Assembly: GCA_045616945.1 (NCBI GenBank)
Contig: JAZLHR010000045.1
Span: forward strand, 1-17,682
Direction: 5' to 3'
Source: UBA6987 sp045616945
Lineage (GTDB): Bacteria; Bacillota; Clostridia; Lachnospirales; Lachnospiraceae
DNA length: 17,682 bases
A program made the position numbers and the translations under genes. This document shows positions 7,432 through 14,124 of this stretch, in pieces. The number at the start of each line of letters is the position of its first letter. The first letter of the stretch is position 1. The notes beneath the pieces are model-generated. The model searched no databases. It was not told the origin of the DNA and was given only the letters and a program-made list of their open reading frames with translations.

Positions 7432-8709
7432 TTACTCCAGTGCTTGTGCGATATCGTTGATGAGATCTTCGGCGTCCTCGAGGCCGCAGGAGAGCCGGAC
7501 GAGATCCGGAGATACACCGGCCGCTTTCAGCTCCGCGTCATTCATCTGGCGATGGGTCGAGCTGGCAGGATGCAGGCAGCAGGTGCGCGCATCGGCCACA
7601 TGGGTCTCGATGGCGGCGATCTTCAGCTTGCCCATGAACTCCTCGGCAGCGGCTCTTCCGCCCTTCACACCGAAGGATACAACGCCGCAGGAGCCGTTCG
7701 GCAGATATTTCCTGCCCACTTCGTAATATTTATCGCCGGGAAGGCCGCAGTACTGTACCCAGGCGATCTTTTCGTGATTTTTCAGGAATTCAGCCACCTT
7801 CTGGGCATTTTCGCAGTGTCTCTTCACGCGCACATGGAGGCTTTCCAGCCCCAGATTGAGGTAAAATGCATTCTGCGGGGACTGGATGGAACCGAAGTCA
7901 CGCATCAGCTGGGAGGTGCATTTGGTGATGAAGGCACCGGCCAGACCGAAACGTTCCGTATAGATGACGCCGTGATAGCTTTCGTCCGGCGTGCAGAGTC
8001 CGGGGAATTTTTCGGGATGTTTTGTCCAGTCGAATTTGCCCGAATCCACGATGCAGCCGCCTACGGCAGTACCGTGGCCGTCCATATATTTGGTGGTGGA
8101 GTGCGTCACGATATCCGCGCCCCACTCGAAGGGACGGCAGTTGACGGGAGTCGCAAAGGTATTGTCAACGATCAGCGGCACACCGTGTGCGTGTGCTGCC
8201 TTGGCAAATTTTTCGATATCCAGCACCGTAAGGGCGGGATTTGCGATGGTTTCGCCGAATACAGCCTTGGTATTCGGGCGGAAAGCGGCATTCAGTTCTT
8301 CCTCGCTGCAGTCGGGAGAAACGAAAGTGAATTCAATCCCCATGCGCTTCATAGTTACGGCGAAAAGATTGAAGGTGCCGCCGTAAATACTGGTGGAGGA
8401 TACAACATGGTCGCCGCAGGAGGCGATATTGAATACGGCGTAGAAATTGGCCGCCTGACCGGAGGAGGTCAGCATGGCGGCGGTACCGCCTTCCAGCGCT
8501 GCGATCTTAGCAGCGACATAGTCATTTGTGGGATTTTGCAGACGGGTGTAGAAATATCCTTCTGCTTCCAGGTCAAAGAGCTTGCCCATATCCGCGCTGG
8601 TAGCGTATTTGAAAGTGGTGCTTTGAATGATGGGAATCTGCCGGGGCTCTCCGTTGCCGGGGGTATAACCCGCCTGGACACACTTTGTTCCTGTTTTGAA
8701 TTCTGCCAT
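7432..8709 (-). CDS. metY: O-acetylhomoserine sulfhydrylase (PLP-dependent)
   Basis: A 425-residue Cys/Met-metabolism PLP enzyme that converts O-acetylhomoserine and sulfide to homocysteine (direct sulfhydrylation). The PLP lysine is K207 in HSTTKYMDGHG. YTRLQNPTNDYVAAKIAALE (54-73), SSGQAAN (82-88) and the VDNTFATP loop (181-188) are family hallmarks, and the C-terminus has the HPASSTHRQM motif. Length near 425 fits the OAH sulfhydrylase/MetY group rather than the shorter cystathionine synthases (about 380). The frame is open to 8829, but the ATG at 8709 is chosen because GAGGAGGAAG precedes it and MAEFKTGTKCVQAGY matches family starts. The upstream extension is leader RNA. It is the first gene of a two-gene operon with metA. 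Confidence 0.95.
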   Translation of the reverse strand: MAEFKTGTKCVQAGYTPGNGEPRQIPIIQSTTFKYATSADMGKLFDLEAEGYFYTRLQNPTNDYVAAKIAALEGGTAAMLTSSGQAANFYAVFNIASCGDHVVSSTSIYGGTFNLFAVTMKRMGIEFTFVSPDCSEEELNAAFRPNTKAVFGETIANPALTVLDIEKFAKAAHAHGVPLIVDNTFATPVNCRPFEWGADIVTHSTTKYMDGHGTAVGGCIVDSGKFDWTKHPEKFPGLCTPDESYHGVIYTERFGLAGAFITKCTSQLMRDFGSIQSPQNAFYLNLGLESLHVRVKRHCENAQKVAEFLKNHEKIAWVQYCGLPGDKYYEVGRKYLPNGSCGVVSFGVKGGRAAAEEFMGKLKIAAIETHVADARTCCLHPASSTHRQMNDAELKAAGVSPDLVRLSCGLEDAEDLINDIAQALE

Positions 8710-8757
8710 AACGCTTCCTCCTCTGGTAGCATGATCTTTTTCAATGTCAGAACGTAT

Positions 8758-8793
8758 AAAAAAGCGGCTATGACAATGTGCCATAACCGCCTT
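8758..8793 (-). terminator. Attenuator terminator in the metY leader
   Basis: On the minus strand, AAGGCGGTTATG (8793-8782) pairs over 12 positions, including two G-U pairs, with CATAGCCGCTTT (8772-8761) around a nine-base loop. A T run follows directly to 8758. It lies about 50 nt before the metY start, so it would stop transcription before the structural genes unless disrupted. Its 5' arm is also complementary to an upstream segment at 8825-8836. Confidence 0.85.
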
Positions 8794-8836
8794 TGGTGTA
8801 CAATTCCGAAACGATTCAGGAAAGACCAAAGACGGT
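8786..8836 (-). promoter_or_regulatory. Predicted antiterminator pairing in the metY leader
   Basis: ACCGTCTTTGGT (8836-8825) is complementary over 12 contiguous positions, with one G-U pair, to ACCAAAGGCGGT (8797-8786). The second segment contains the 5' arm of the terminator, so the two structures exclude each other. The first segment lies inside the leader peptide frame, 3' of its Met-codon run. It can also pair upstream through ACCGTC (8836-8831) with GACGGT (8888-8883), supported by TTCAGGAA (8902-8895) with TTCCTGAA (8822-8815). That gives the 1:2, 2:3 and 3:4 scheme of classical attenuators. Confidence 0.75.
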
Positions 8837-8875
8837 GGTGCGCATCATCATGCCGCGAAAATACATCCTTTTCAT
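8816..8875 (-). CDS. Methionine-rich leader peptide of the metY-metA operon
   Basis: A 19-codon open frame starting at ATG 8875 and ending with TGA at 8818-8816: MKRMYFRGMMMRTTVFGLS. Five of 19 codons are ATG, including three in a row at 8851-8843. A purine-rich GGAAGGAAAGGA upstream could serve as ribosome binding site, although its spacing of about 11 nt to the ATG is long. A ribosome that finishes translation would cover the segment 8825-8836 needed for the antiterminator, so the terminator forms. One that stalls on the Met run for lack of charged Met-tRNA would leave that segment free. Position, codon content and RNA pairing all agree, but translation of this frame is inferred. Confidence 0.7.
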   Translation of the reverse strand: MKRMYFRGMMMRTTVFGLS

Positions 8876-8912
8876 GGAGCAAACCGTCCTTTCCTTCCTG
8901 AACTTTGCTAGG

Positions 8913-8941
8913 GTTTTATCACAAAAGCCTCTTTTTGTCAA
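8913..8941 (-). promoter_or_regulatory. Predicted promoter of the metY-metA operon
   Basis: On the minus strand, a perfect TTGACA (8941-8936) is followed by a 17-bp spacer and TAAAAC (8918-8913), preceded by TG at 8921-8920 as an extended -10. Transcription would begin near 8906, just before the first pairing segment of the leader, and give a leader of about 197 nt. Confidence 0.65.
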
Positions 8942-9023
8942 TCCTGTACTTCTTCATTCTGCGGTCCGTGATGCGGCGCAGGCAGCCGCTTTTTAACGGA
9001 AAGATGCGATGCCGGAAACGTAT

Positions 9024-11786
9024 TTACATCTGCGCCGAGAAAAAGACCGGATTGGTGAAAAATACCGGCACCCCGTCCCGGAGGACCTCCGCGCGGAAGA
9101 GGGAATGTGACCTGCCTTCCATCCGGAACGGGACCGTGACGGTTATTTCGTCATCCGGCACAGGCAGGGTCATTATCGGCTCGCCGTGGGCGATCAGCCT
9201 GAGTGTGCAGCCCGCCGCGCCGCGCACCGTTACAGTGACGGGCTTTTTGCTGTCCTTCCGGCAAAATACGCATTTGCCCATCTCCGTCATGCCGGAGGAG
9301 AGCTGAACGCTGCCGGAAAAGCGGTTGGGGTCGCCGAAGCATACCTGCCCGGCCCGGAGCGCGGCTTCCAGACTTGCCGCATCGCTGCCGGTGCTTGTGA
9401 TCCACGAGGCAAAGCAGTTGCCGCTCTTCCAGCCCTTGCGGCTGTCGTGGCAGTCACTGCCGCCGTACGCGATCATCCGCACACCGCGCAGACTGAGCGC
9501 ATCCCAAAGCCGAAGATGCTCCTCCAGCGTGAAGCCCCAGCGTCCCTCGGGGAAGCCGACCTCCAGAAGCTGTGCTCCGAAGCAGTGCGTTGACGCAAGT
9601 TCTTCCAACAGTTCGGAGAAGATCTCCTCATGGCTGCGCGTTTGTTTTCGGTAGGGCCAGAACGGATGGTTGCAGGCAAAGAGAGCTTTCCGGCTCCGCA
9701 GGTATGCGGCACCGGTTTTTTCGGATTCAACAAAGCCGACAGTATCATAGTCGATGATCGGCGTTTTTTCACTGAAGCAGTTGTGGTGATTGCGCCCGAA
9801 CGTTACCTCAAAGCGAGGCAGGATCTTCAGCCCGTATGCCTCACCGACGCGCCCGGCGAGCGCCCGCATTTTTTCGAGCGCCGCATTTCCCGTATATCTG
9901 CGATCCACCGAAAACGAAGAAATCTTTGCCGTGCCGCGGAGCGTCAGTCCCAGAAATGCGCAGTCCTGCCCGAATTCGGGATCGAAACGCAGAACATCCT
10001 CCGAGATCGGGAGCGTGAAGACTCCGTCCTTCGCAGGCGGGAGCGGGAGCGTCCACACTTCGCCGCCGTCCGATCTGCAGCCGCCCAGGGTGTAGCAGAG
10101 ATGCTGCTCTTTGAGATCCGGGCGCTGGGAGAGCCGGACATCCGCCGTGAAGGCTGCCCCTTCCGGCACATCGGCTTTCAGGCGCAGCGTCACGCCGGCA
10201 AAAAGTGCGAATTGCTGAAATTTTTTTCCGTCAAAGGATGCCGGCCTTTCTGGTGTGAGCGAGATCCGGCCTTCGCCCGCCTGCGATTCGGCAGGGTAGG
10301 GCGTTTTTTCATCGGTGTACCAGCCGATGCCGCGCTCGTTTACGGCATCGCCGCCGCACGGCACCGAAAACTGCCGCACGGCATTTTGGGCGCAGATGCG
10401 GGTGTCATGTTCGGTGATGAACAGCACATCGCAGCCGAGTGCCGCGGCCTGCGACGCATGGGAGCGCAGACTTGCCCGTTCTTCAAAATCCGCATGCAGG
10501 TGCATTTGCGTGAGATAGGTTTTTTTGACCGGGGAAAGCGCAGGCAAACGGTTGGAGAAGATCAGCTCCGACGGCAGATGATCCGTCCCGTTGAGGACAA
10601 GGGGATGAAGCTTCTTGTTTTTGCCGCAGCGGAACTCAAACCCGCTGATGGCACAGTTGGTTCGCGGCGGTATGGGATAGAAGCCGTCGCAGACGACGCC
10701 GCATTTTTCTATCAAATGATCTACCGCGGCGTGTACCACGGCACCGTGCGCGAAGATCGCCGCATCCTCGCCTCGTTCGAGGAGCTTGTCCAGGAACGGT
10801 GCAACACGCGCCCTGACATCTGCCGAAGTCTCTCTTTCCCGGCTCCACCACGGATCGGGAAGAACACTCGCTTCGTCGATCTCCGGGATATGCAGCCGCA
10901 TCTGGGCTGCGGTCTCACCGACAAAATCGGGCGCGAGAGAGGTCGGCTTGGAGATCTCACGGATCTCGGCACAGACGCGGATGGGCAGATGCAGCGTCCG
11001 GGCCGCCTGCTGTGCGGTTTCAAGCGCACGGAGAAAGGGTGAAGAATAGATCGTCCCGCAGAAGTGCCGTTTTTCCAGTTCCTTCGCCGCATATTTTGCC
11101 TGAAGAATGCCGATTTCGGTCAAGGGCGGATCGCCCTTCGGATAGTCGGGATTGCTTTCCGTTTCGGAAAAGGACGCCGGCTGTCCGTGGCGCAGGATAA
11201 AGATCCGTCCGTGCTGCGGACGCTTCCGGTAAGGAATGCGCAGAAAACGCCCGGTTTCGGCATCGATCAGCGTGAAATCGTAGTTGCCGTTCAGGCAGCG
11301 CGTGCCCTGAGCGCTTTCAGGCATACAGCCGGACTGATCGAAAAATGCGCTGTGTCCGTACAGTGCAAAATCCGCGCCCGCGGGGTTTGGATTCGGCTCA
11401 TGGCTCACTTCTGCCGTGACCGAGCCGACGGTCAGCCTGCTCCACGGCTTCAGCAGCGTGATGCCCGGCAGAGCCGCCAGAAACGCAGGCAGGTCATTGT
11501 TCCCGGGAACGACGCAGACGGAGCCGGAATATTCGGTAAGTGCCGCCATCAGCTCCGGCACAGCGGCACAGTAGGCAGCGGTATCTTCTTCGCGCCGTCC
11601 GACCTTGTATTCGTCAGCGCAGTCTCCGGTATGCACCGTCACATCCGGGCGGCAAAGTGCAGCGAGTTCTTTGATCTGCGGATAGAGCGGCACCGGCGTG
11701 TCGGAAAGGTGTAAAATGCGCCGGCCTTGGCAGCCTGCGAGAAATTCCCGGAGCTGCGGAAAATATTGCGAAATGTCCAGAAGCAC
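9024..11786 (-). CDS. Tri-domain phosphoesterase: metallophosphoesterase, histidine phosphatase, PHP
   Basis: A 920-residue protein that joins three unrelated phosphoesterase folds. Residues about 20-190 are a calcineurin-like (YfcE/MJ0936-type) domain with LSDT (D29), GDCAD (54-58), GNND (95-98), H129 and LYGHS (H145). Residues about 193-390 are a histidine phosphatase with LRHG (R199, H200), R253 in SSPFLRALETA and the second histidine H347 in FAHG. Residues about 423-820 are a PHP domain with HLHAD (429-433), TEHD (458-461), E660, CNHP (H707) and GSDCHD (D778, H780), interrupted at about 500-630 by a beta-rich insertion I cannot name. The tail resembles a beta-sandwich. No signal peptide or membrane segment is seen. 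The start is GTG at 11786, with AGGAGG 8 nt upstream. It is monocistronic with its own promoter. The substrates are unknown; a sugar phosphate or nucleotide pathway is possible. Confidence 0.85.
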   Translation of the reverse strand: MLLDISQYFPQLREFLAGCQGRRILHLSDTPVPLYPQIKELAALCRPDVTVHTGDCADEYKVGRREEDTAAYCAAVPELMAALTEYSGSVCVVPGNNDLPAFLAALPGITLLKPWSRLTVGSVTAEVSHEPNPNPAGADFALYGHSAFFDQSGCMPESAQGTRCLNGNYDFTLIDAETGRFLRIPYRKRPQHGRIFILRHGQPASFSETESNPDYPKGDPPLTEIGILQAKYAAKELEKRHFCGTIYSSPFLRALETAQQAARTLHLPIRVCAEIREISKPTSLAPDFVGETAAQMRLHIPEIDEASVLPDPWWSRERETSADVRARVAPFLDKLLERGEDAAIFAHGAVVHAAVDHLIEKCGVVCDGFYPIPPRTNCAISGFEFRCGKNKKLHPLVLNGTDHLPSELIFSNRLPALSPVKKTYLTQMHLHADFEERASLRSHASQAAALGCDVLFITEHDTRICAQNAVRQFSVPCGGDAVNERGIGWYTDEKTPYPAESQAGEGRISLTPERPASFDGKKFQQFALFAGVTLRLKADVPEGAAFTADVRLSQRPDLKEQHLCYTLGGCRSDGGEVWTLPLPPAKDGVFTLPISEDVLRFDPEFGQDCAFLGLTLRGTAKISSFSVDRRYTGNAALEKMRALAGRVGEAYGLKILPRFEVTFGRNHHNCFSEKTPIIDYDTVGFVESEKTGAAYLRSRKALFACNHPFWPYRKQTRSHEEIFSELLEELASTHCFGAQLLEVGFPEGRWGFTLEEHLRLWDALSLRGVRMIAYGGSDCHDSRKGWKSGNCFASWITSTGSDAASLEAALRAGQVCFGDPNRFSGSVQLSSGMTEMGKCVFCRKDSKKPVTVTVRGAAGCTLRLIAHGEPIMTLPVPDDEITVTVPFRMEGRSHSLFRAEVLRDGVPVFFTNPVFFSAQM

Positions 11787-11820
11787 GGTGACGGCCTCCT
11801 TTGAAATCCTGTTTTCTTAT

Positions 11821-11849
11821 GTTGTATCATGCCCCGGGAAATTCCGCAA
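11821..11849 (-). promoter_or_regulatory. Predicted promoter of the tri-domain phosphoesterase gene
   Basis: On the minus strand, TTGCGG (11849-11844), a 17-bp spacer and TACAAC (11826-11821), with TG as extended -10 at 11829-11828. It ends about 35 bp before the GTG start. The -35 is weak, and the call depends on the extended -10 and position. Confidence 0.45.
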
Positions 11850-12008
11850 GACGTGTCCCGTATTCCGGTACGGCTGCGGCAATGGCTGACCGTATCCCCG
11901 GCAAAGGGGACCGGGCAGAAAGCGGTCTGTCCCATCGGACCGGCTGCGCCGCGGCGGTCTGCATTTCGGCGTTTTTCCTCAAAAGTGCGGGAAAAATCCA
12001 CATGGCCG

Positions 12009-12017
12009 TGTTATAAT
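12009..12017 (+). promoter_or_regulatory. Extended -10 promoter ahead of the ATPase gene
   Basis: TGTTATAAT at 12009-12017 is a perfect TGn-TATAAT extended -10. No recognisable -35 lies 16-18 bp upstream. Transcription would begin near 12024 and include a GC-rich leader of about 180 nt. Confidence 0.5.
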
Positions 12018-12023
12018 CGACCT

Positions 12024-12205
12024 GCCATGAGGTCACCGAAACCAATTGGCCTGTCATAAGGGCGTCGAAAGCGGCCCCGCGAGAAAGGGCTTTGGCGAAG
12101 TGCCGCAGCCTGTGCCGGGGGCCGGCTCGGCAAAAGGCCCCTTGAGGCGGATTCGCTATCCGGGCCGCAAGCAGTTCCGGAAGTCGGATAAAGAGGTACA
12201 TACGC
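12024..12205 (+). other. GC-rich, structured leader upstream of the ATPase gene
   Basis: A 182-bp non-coding stretch with several possible helices. AAGGGCTTTG near 12086 can pair, with bulges, to CAAAAGGCCCCTT near 12131. A local hairpin has CGGAT (12148-12152) and ATCCG (12158-12162). I compared it by eye with the SRP RNA, RNase P, c-di-GMP, guanidine, glycine and tetrahydrofolate riboswitch motifs and saw no match. No believable reading frame crosses it. It may be a regulatory leader or a small RNA. Confidence 0.35.
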
Positions 12206-13108
12206 ATGTATTTGGAAACATTTATTCTTCCGATCGATAAAGAAGAAAGTATGCTTCACGAAAGGGCAGTACTGAACGGGGGCAAATACGGATATATCGA
12301 CAACCCGTATCCCTGCGGCTTTTTCTCCTCGAAGGAATTGCATGAGGTCAATTTTGCCAAAACGACTATCTTTTACGGCGGCAACGGATCCGGAAAGAGC
12401 ACCTTGCTGAATTTGATCGCTCAGAAGCTTGAACTGAACAGAATTGCCCCTTTTAATACCGGCGAAATGTTTTCTGCTTATGTTGAAAACTGCAGATATG
12501 AGCTCGGATCCGATGATGAAGGCTTCCGGTACAGGATCCCGAATGGGAGCCAAATCATTACGAGCGACGATATTTTTGACTATATGCTCACGGTCAGGAC
12601 CAATAACAGCGAGATCAGAGAAAATAAAGCGAGTGCCAAAGAGGAATGGGCCCGTCTGAAGTTCGGCGAATCCGTCAAATTCAGCGGCATGGACGATTAT
12701 GAGGCATTGAGGATGCAGGTCCTTGCAAGAAGCAAGTCCGTCAGCCGGAGGCAGTTCATCAGGCAGACGGCGGGCGATGAAGTGCGGCTCAGCAGCAACG
12801 GTGAAACGGCACTGCACTATTTTGAAGCCAAGCTGAAAAACGATACGCTGTATTGCCTGGACGAACCGGAAAACAGCATGTCGCCCAAAATGCAGATAGA
12901 ATTTGTAAAAATGCTGGAAGAAATGGCCCGTTACTGCGGATGCCAGTTCATCATAGCTACCCACTCGCCGTTTATATTGGCCCTTGAAAATGCAAGGATC
13001 TACAACCTGGACACGGTGCCGGTCACGACCCGGAATTGGTGGGAGCTTGAAAACGCGAAGATCTATTATGCATTTTTCAAAGAGCACCGTGACCTGTTTG
13101 AGCAGTGA
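12206..13108 (+). CDS. Stand-alone ABC-type AAA ATPase
   Basis: A 300-residue soluble ATPase of the type annotated as predicted ATPase or AAA_21/SMC-like. Walker A is GGNGSGKST at 58-66. A signature-like LSSNGE is at 195-200, Walker B LYCLDEPE at 215-222, and the switch histidine lies in ATHSP at 251-255. The spacing between Walker A and the signature is short, with no long coiled coil, so it is neither an SMC/RecN nor a transporter ATPase with a membrane partner. No OLD/TOPRIM nuclease or other effector is fused to it, and no partner gene is adjacent. The start ATG follows AGAGG at 12191-12195. Members of this class range from DNA-repair helpers to phage-defence components, and the sequence here does not decide between them. 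Confidence 0.8.
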   Translation: MYLETFILPIDKEESMLHERAVLNGGKYGYIDNPYPCGFFSSKELHEVNFAKTTIFYGGNGSGKSTLLNLIAQKLELNRIAPFNTGEMFSAYVENCRYELGSDDEGFRYRIPNGSQIITSDDIFDYMLTVRTNNSEIRENKASAKEEWARLKFGESVKFSGMDDYEALRMQVLARSKSVSRRQFIRQTAGDEVRLSSNGETALHYFEAKLKNDTLYCLDEPENSMSPKMQIEFVKMLEEMARYCGCQFIIATHSPFILALENARIYNLDTVPVTTRNWWELENAKIYYAFFKEHRDLFEQ

Positions 13109-13510
13109 CCCTGGCTCCGGATAAATGAATGCGGGGGGGCTCCGCCAATAAAAACAGACACCGTGAAAAGATGGGCGCTATGAGGAAAATACAAACCAAC
13201 CGGGGCATCCGGTTGGATGGTCATTGATTAATTGCTGCGAGCGGAGAAAATTCGGCTCGGCAGACGCAAAAACGGAGCGGGTTTTCACCTGCTCCGTTTG
13301 CGGTTATATAAATCCCCGAACCCACCCTCGTGTGTCGGTCTGCGCTGTGGTAGTAAAAATACGCTGTGAAAACTCCGAACGGATGCTGTTGTATATATGC
13401 AGAGCATAAAAGAGGAAAGCCCCGTTACGCTGCTCCTGCGCACAATACTGTTGCGGCTCATTCTCAGCCACCGGAGATCGCGCACACCCCGTCACACTAC
13501 CGCATCGTGT
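13109..13510. other. Interval with hairpins, no clear gene
   Basis: No supported gene. Three inverted repeats are visible: GCGGGG/CTCCGC at 13131-13145, a perfect 8-bp stem CCAACCGG/CCGGTTGG at 13196-13216, and a longer one at 13266-13301 in which ACGGAGC (13272-13278) pairs with GCTCCGT (13291-13297) and GCAAA with TTTGC outside it. None is followed by a real T run, so they are not convincing terminators. Short frames on both strands across 13224-13495 have no ribosome binding site or recognisable domain. Confidence 0.35.
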
Positions 13511-13963
13511 TTATTGAAGCTCTGTCGTCCAGTTCAGTTCCTGGATCCGCTCGTTCATTTCGCGGAGCTCCTTGGAATATCTGTCAACGTCCTTCTGGAT
13601 ATCTGCGACCGGAACGGTGCTCAGGATCCGGATCTCCGCCTTGGAGTAACGGTCGATCCGGCAGCTTGCCGCATCCAGGAAGCCTCTCAGGATGCGCAGC
13701 CGCTGCTGCAGGCAGTCCCGGCGCGCCAGCAGCTCGGTCATGGTCTCTCCGTCGGAAACGGCGCTGCTGTTGGTGAGGTTGATCCTTGCCACCAGCTCCT
13801 CCAGACGGGAAAGGCTGCCATCCAGCTCCTGAAGCAGAACCGCGGGATCCTCTGCGGGGGCATCCCCCTCCTGGACCTTGGCATTGTTTTCAAGCCGTTT
13901 TGAGATTTCGGCGATCCGTCTCTGAAGATCGGATCTCTCGGTCAAAGCGCTGGCTAATTTCAT
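13511..13963 (-). CDS. DIP1984 family coiled-coil protein
   Basis: A 150-residue, largely helical protein matching the DIP1984 (septicolysin-annotated) family. Recognisable segments are LASALTERSDLQRRIAEISK near the N-terminus, NNAKVQEGDAPAEDP at about 26-40, LVARINLTNSS, and KELREMNERIQELNW at the C-terminus. Heptad-like leucines suggest paired helices. No catalytic residues are known for the family and its function is not established; the septicolysin name should not be read as evidence of a toxin. The frame opens two codons earlier with TTG at 13969, but the ATG at 13963 is chosen because AGGAGG lies 8 nt upstream. There is no signal peptide. It is monocistronic with its own good promoter. 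Confidence 0.8.
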   Translation of the reverse strand: MKLASALTERSDLQRRIAEISKRLENNAKVQEGDAPAEDPAVLLQELDGSLSRLEELVARINLTNSSAVSDGETMTELLARRDCLQQRLRILRGFLDAASCRIDRYSKAEIRILSTVPVADIQKDVDRYSKELREMNERIQELNWTTELQ

Positions 13964-14036
13964 ATGCAAATCCTCCTATGAAGCTCATTCTTCGAAACAT
14001 TTTTCCGCATCGGACTCTTCCGATCATGCGCCTGCG

Positions 14037-14065
14037 ATTATAACATGAGGCGGGAACCGTGACAA
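14037..14065 (-). promoter_or_regulatory. Predicted promoter of the DIP1984 family gene
   Basis: On the minus strand, TTGTCA (14065-14060), a 17-bp spacer and a perfect TATAAT (14042-14037) with an extended TG at 14045-14044. The same TGTTATAAT string occurs ahead of the ATPase gene. The expected leader is about 65 nt. Confidence 0.7.
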
Positions 14066-14124
14066 GGAGTATCACCGAAGCAAGCCCGGCGCAGGCGTGA
14101 AACGGCTCCGGTCAAGGGGGCAGG

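Noticed and set aside
7444..8901. 485-codon open frame on the plus strand opposite metY
   Set aside because: It lies wholly antisense to a clear PLP enzyme, has no family features, and arises from the GC-rich codon pattern of the real gene.
8758..8910. SAM (S-box) or Met T-box riboswitch upstream of metY
   Set aside because: No S-box core (GATGA followed by the conserved GGCAACC region) and no T-box TGGNACCGCG sequence or specifier layout could be found. A short Met-rich frame with attenuator pairings explains the segment better.
8973..8994. GCGGC/GCCGC hairpin with TTTTT on the plus strand
   Set aside because: Stem of only five pairs and no plus-strand gene in front of it; not accepted as a terminator.
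9630..11042. 470-codon plus-strand frame opposite the tri-domain phosphoesterase
   Set aside because: Arg- and Gly-rich shadow translation with no recognisable motif or ribosome binding site; the minus strand carries intact catalytic motifs.
12011..13087. 358-codon minus-strand frame across the ATPase
   Set aside because: Antisense to intact Walker A, Walker B and switch motifs; no start signal.
13224..13495. Short frames on both strands between the ATPase and the DIP1984 gene
   Set aside because: No ribosome binding site, no domain, overlapping frames on opposite strands; not listed as genes.
13511..13963. Septicolysin toxin
   Set aside because: The name is sometimes attached to DIP1984 family proteins, but there is no signal peptide, membrane segment or cytolysin motif.
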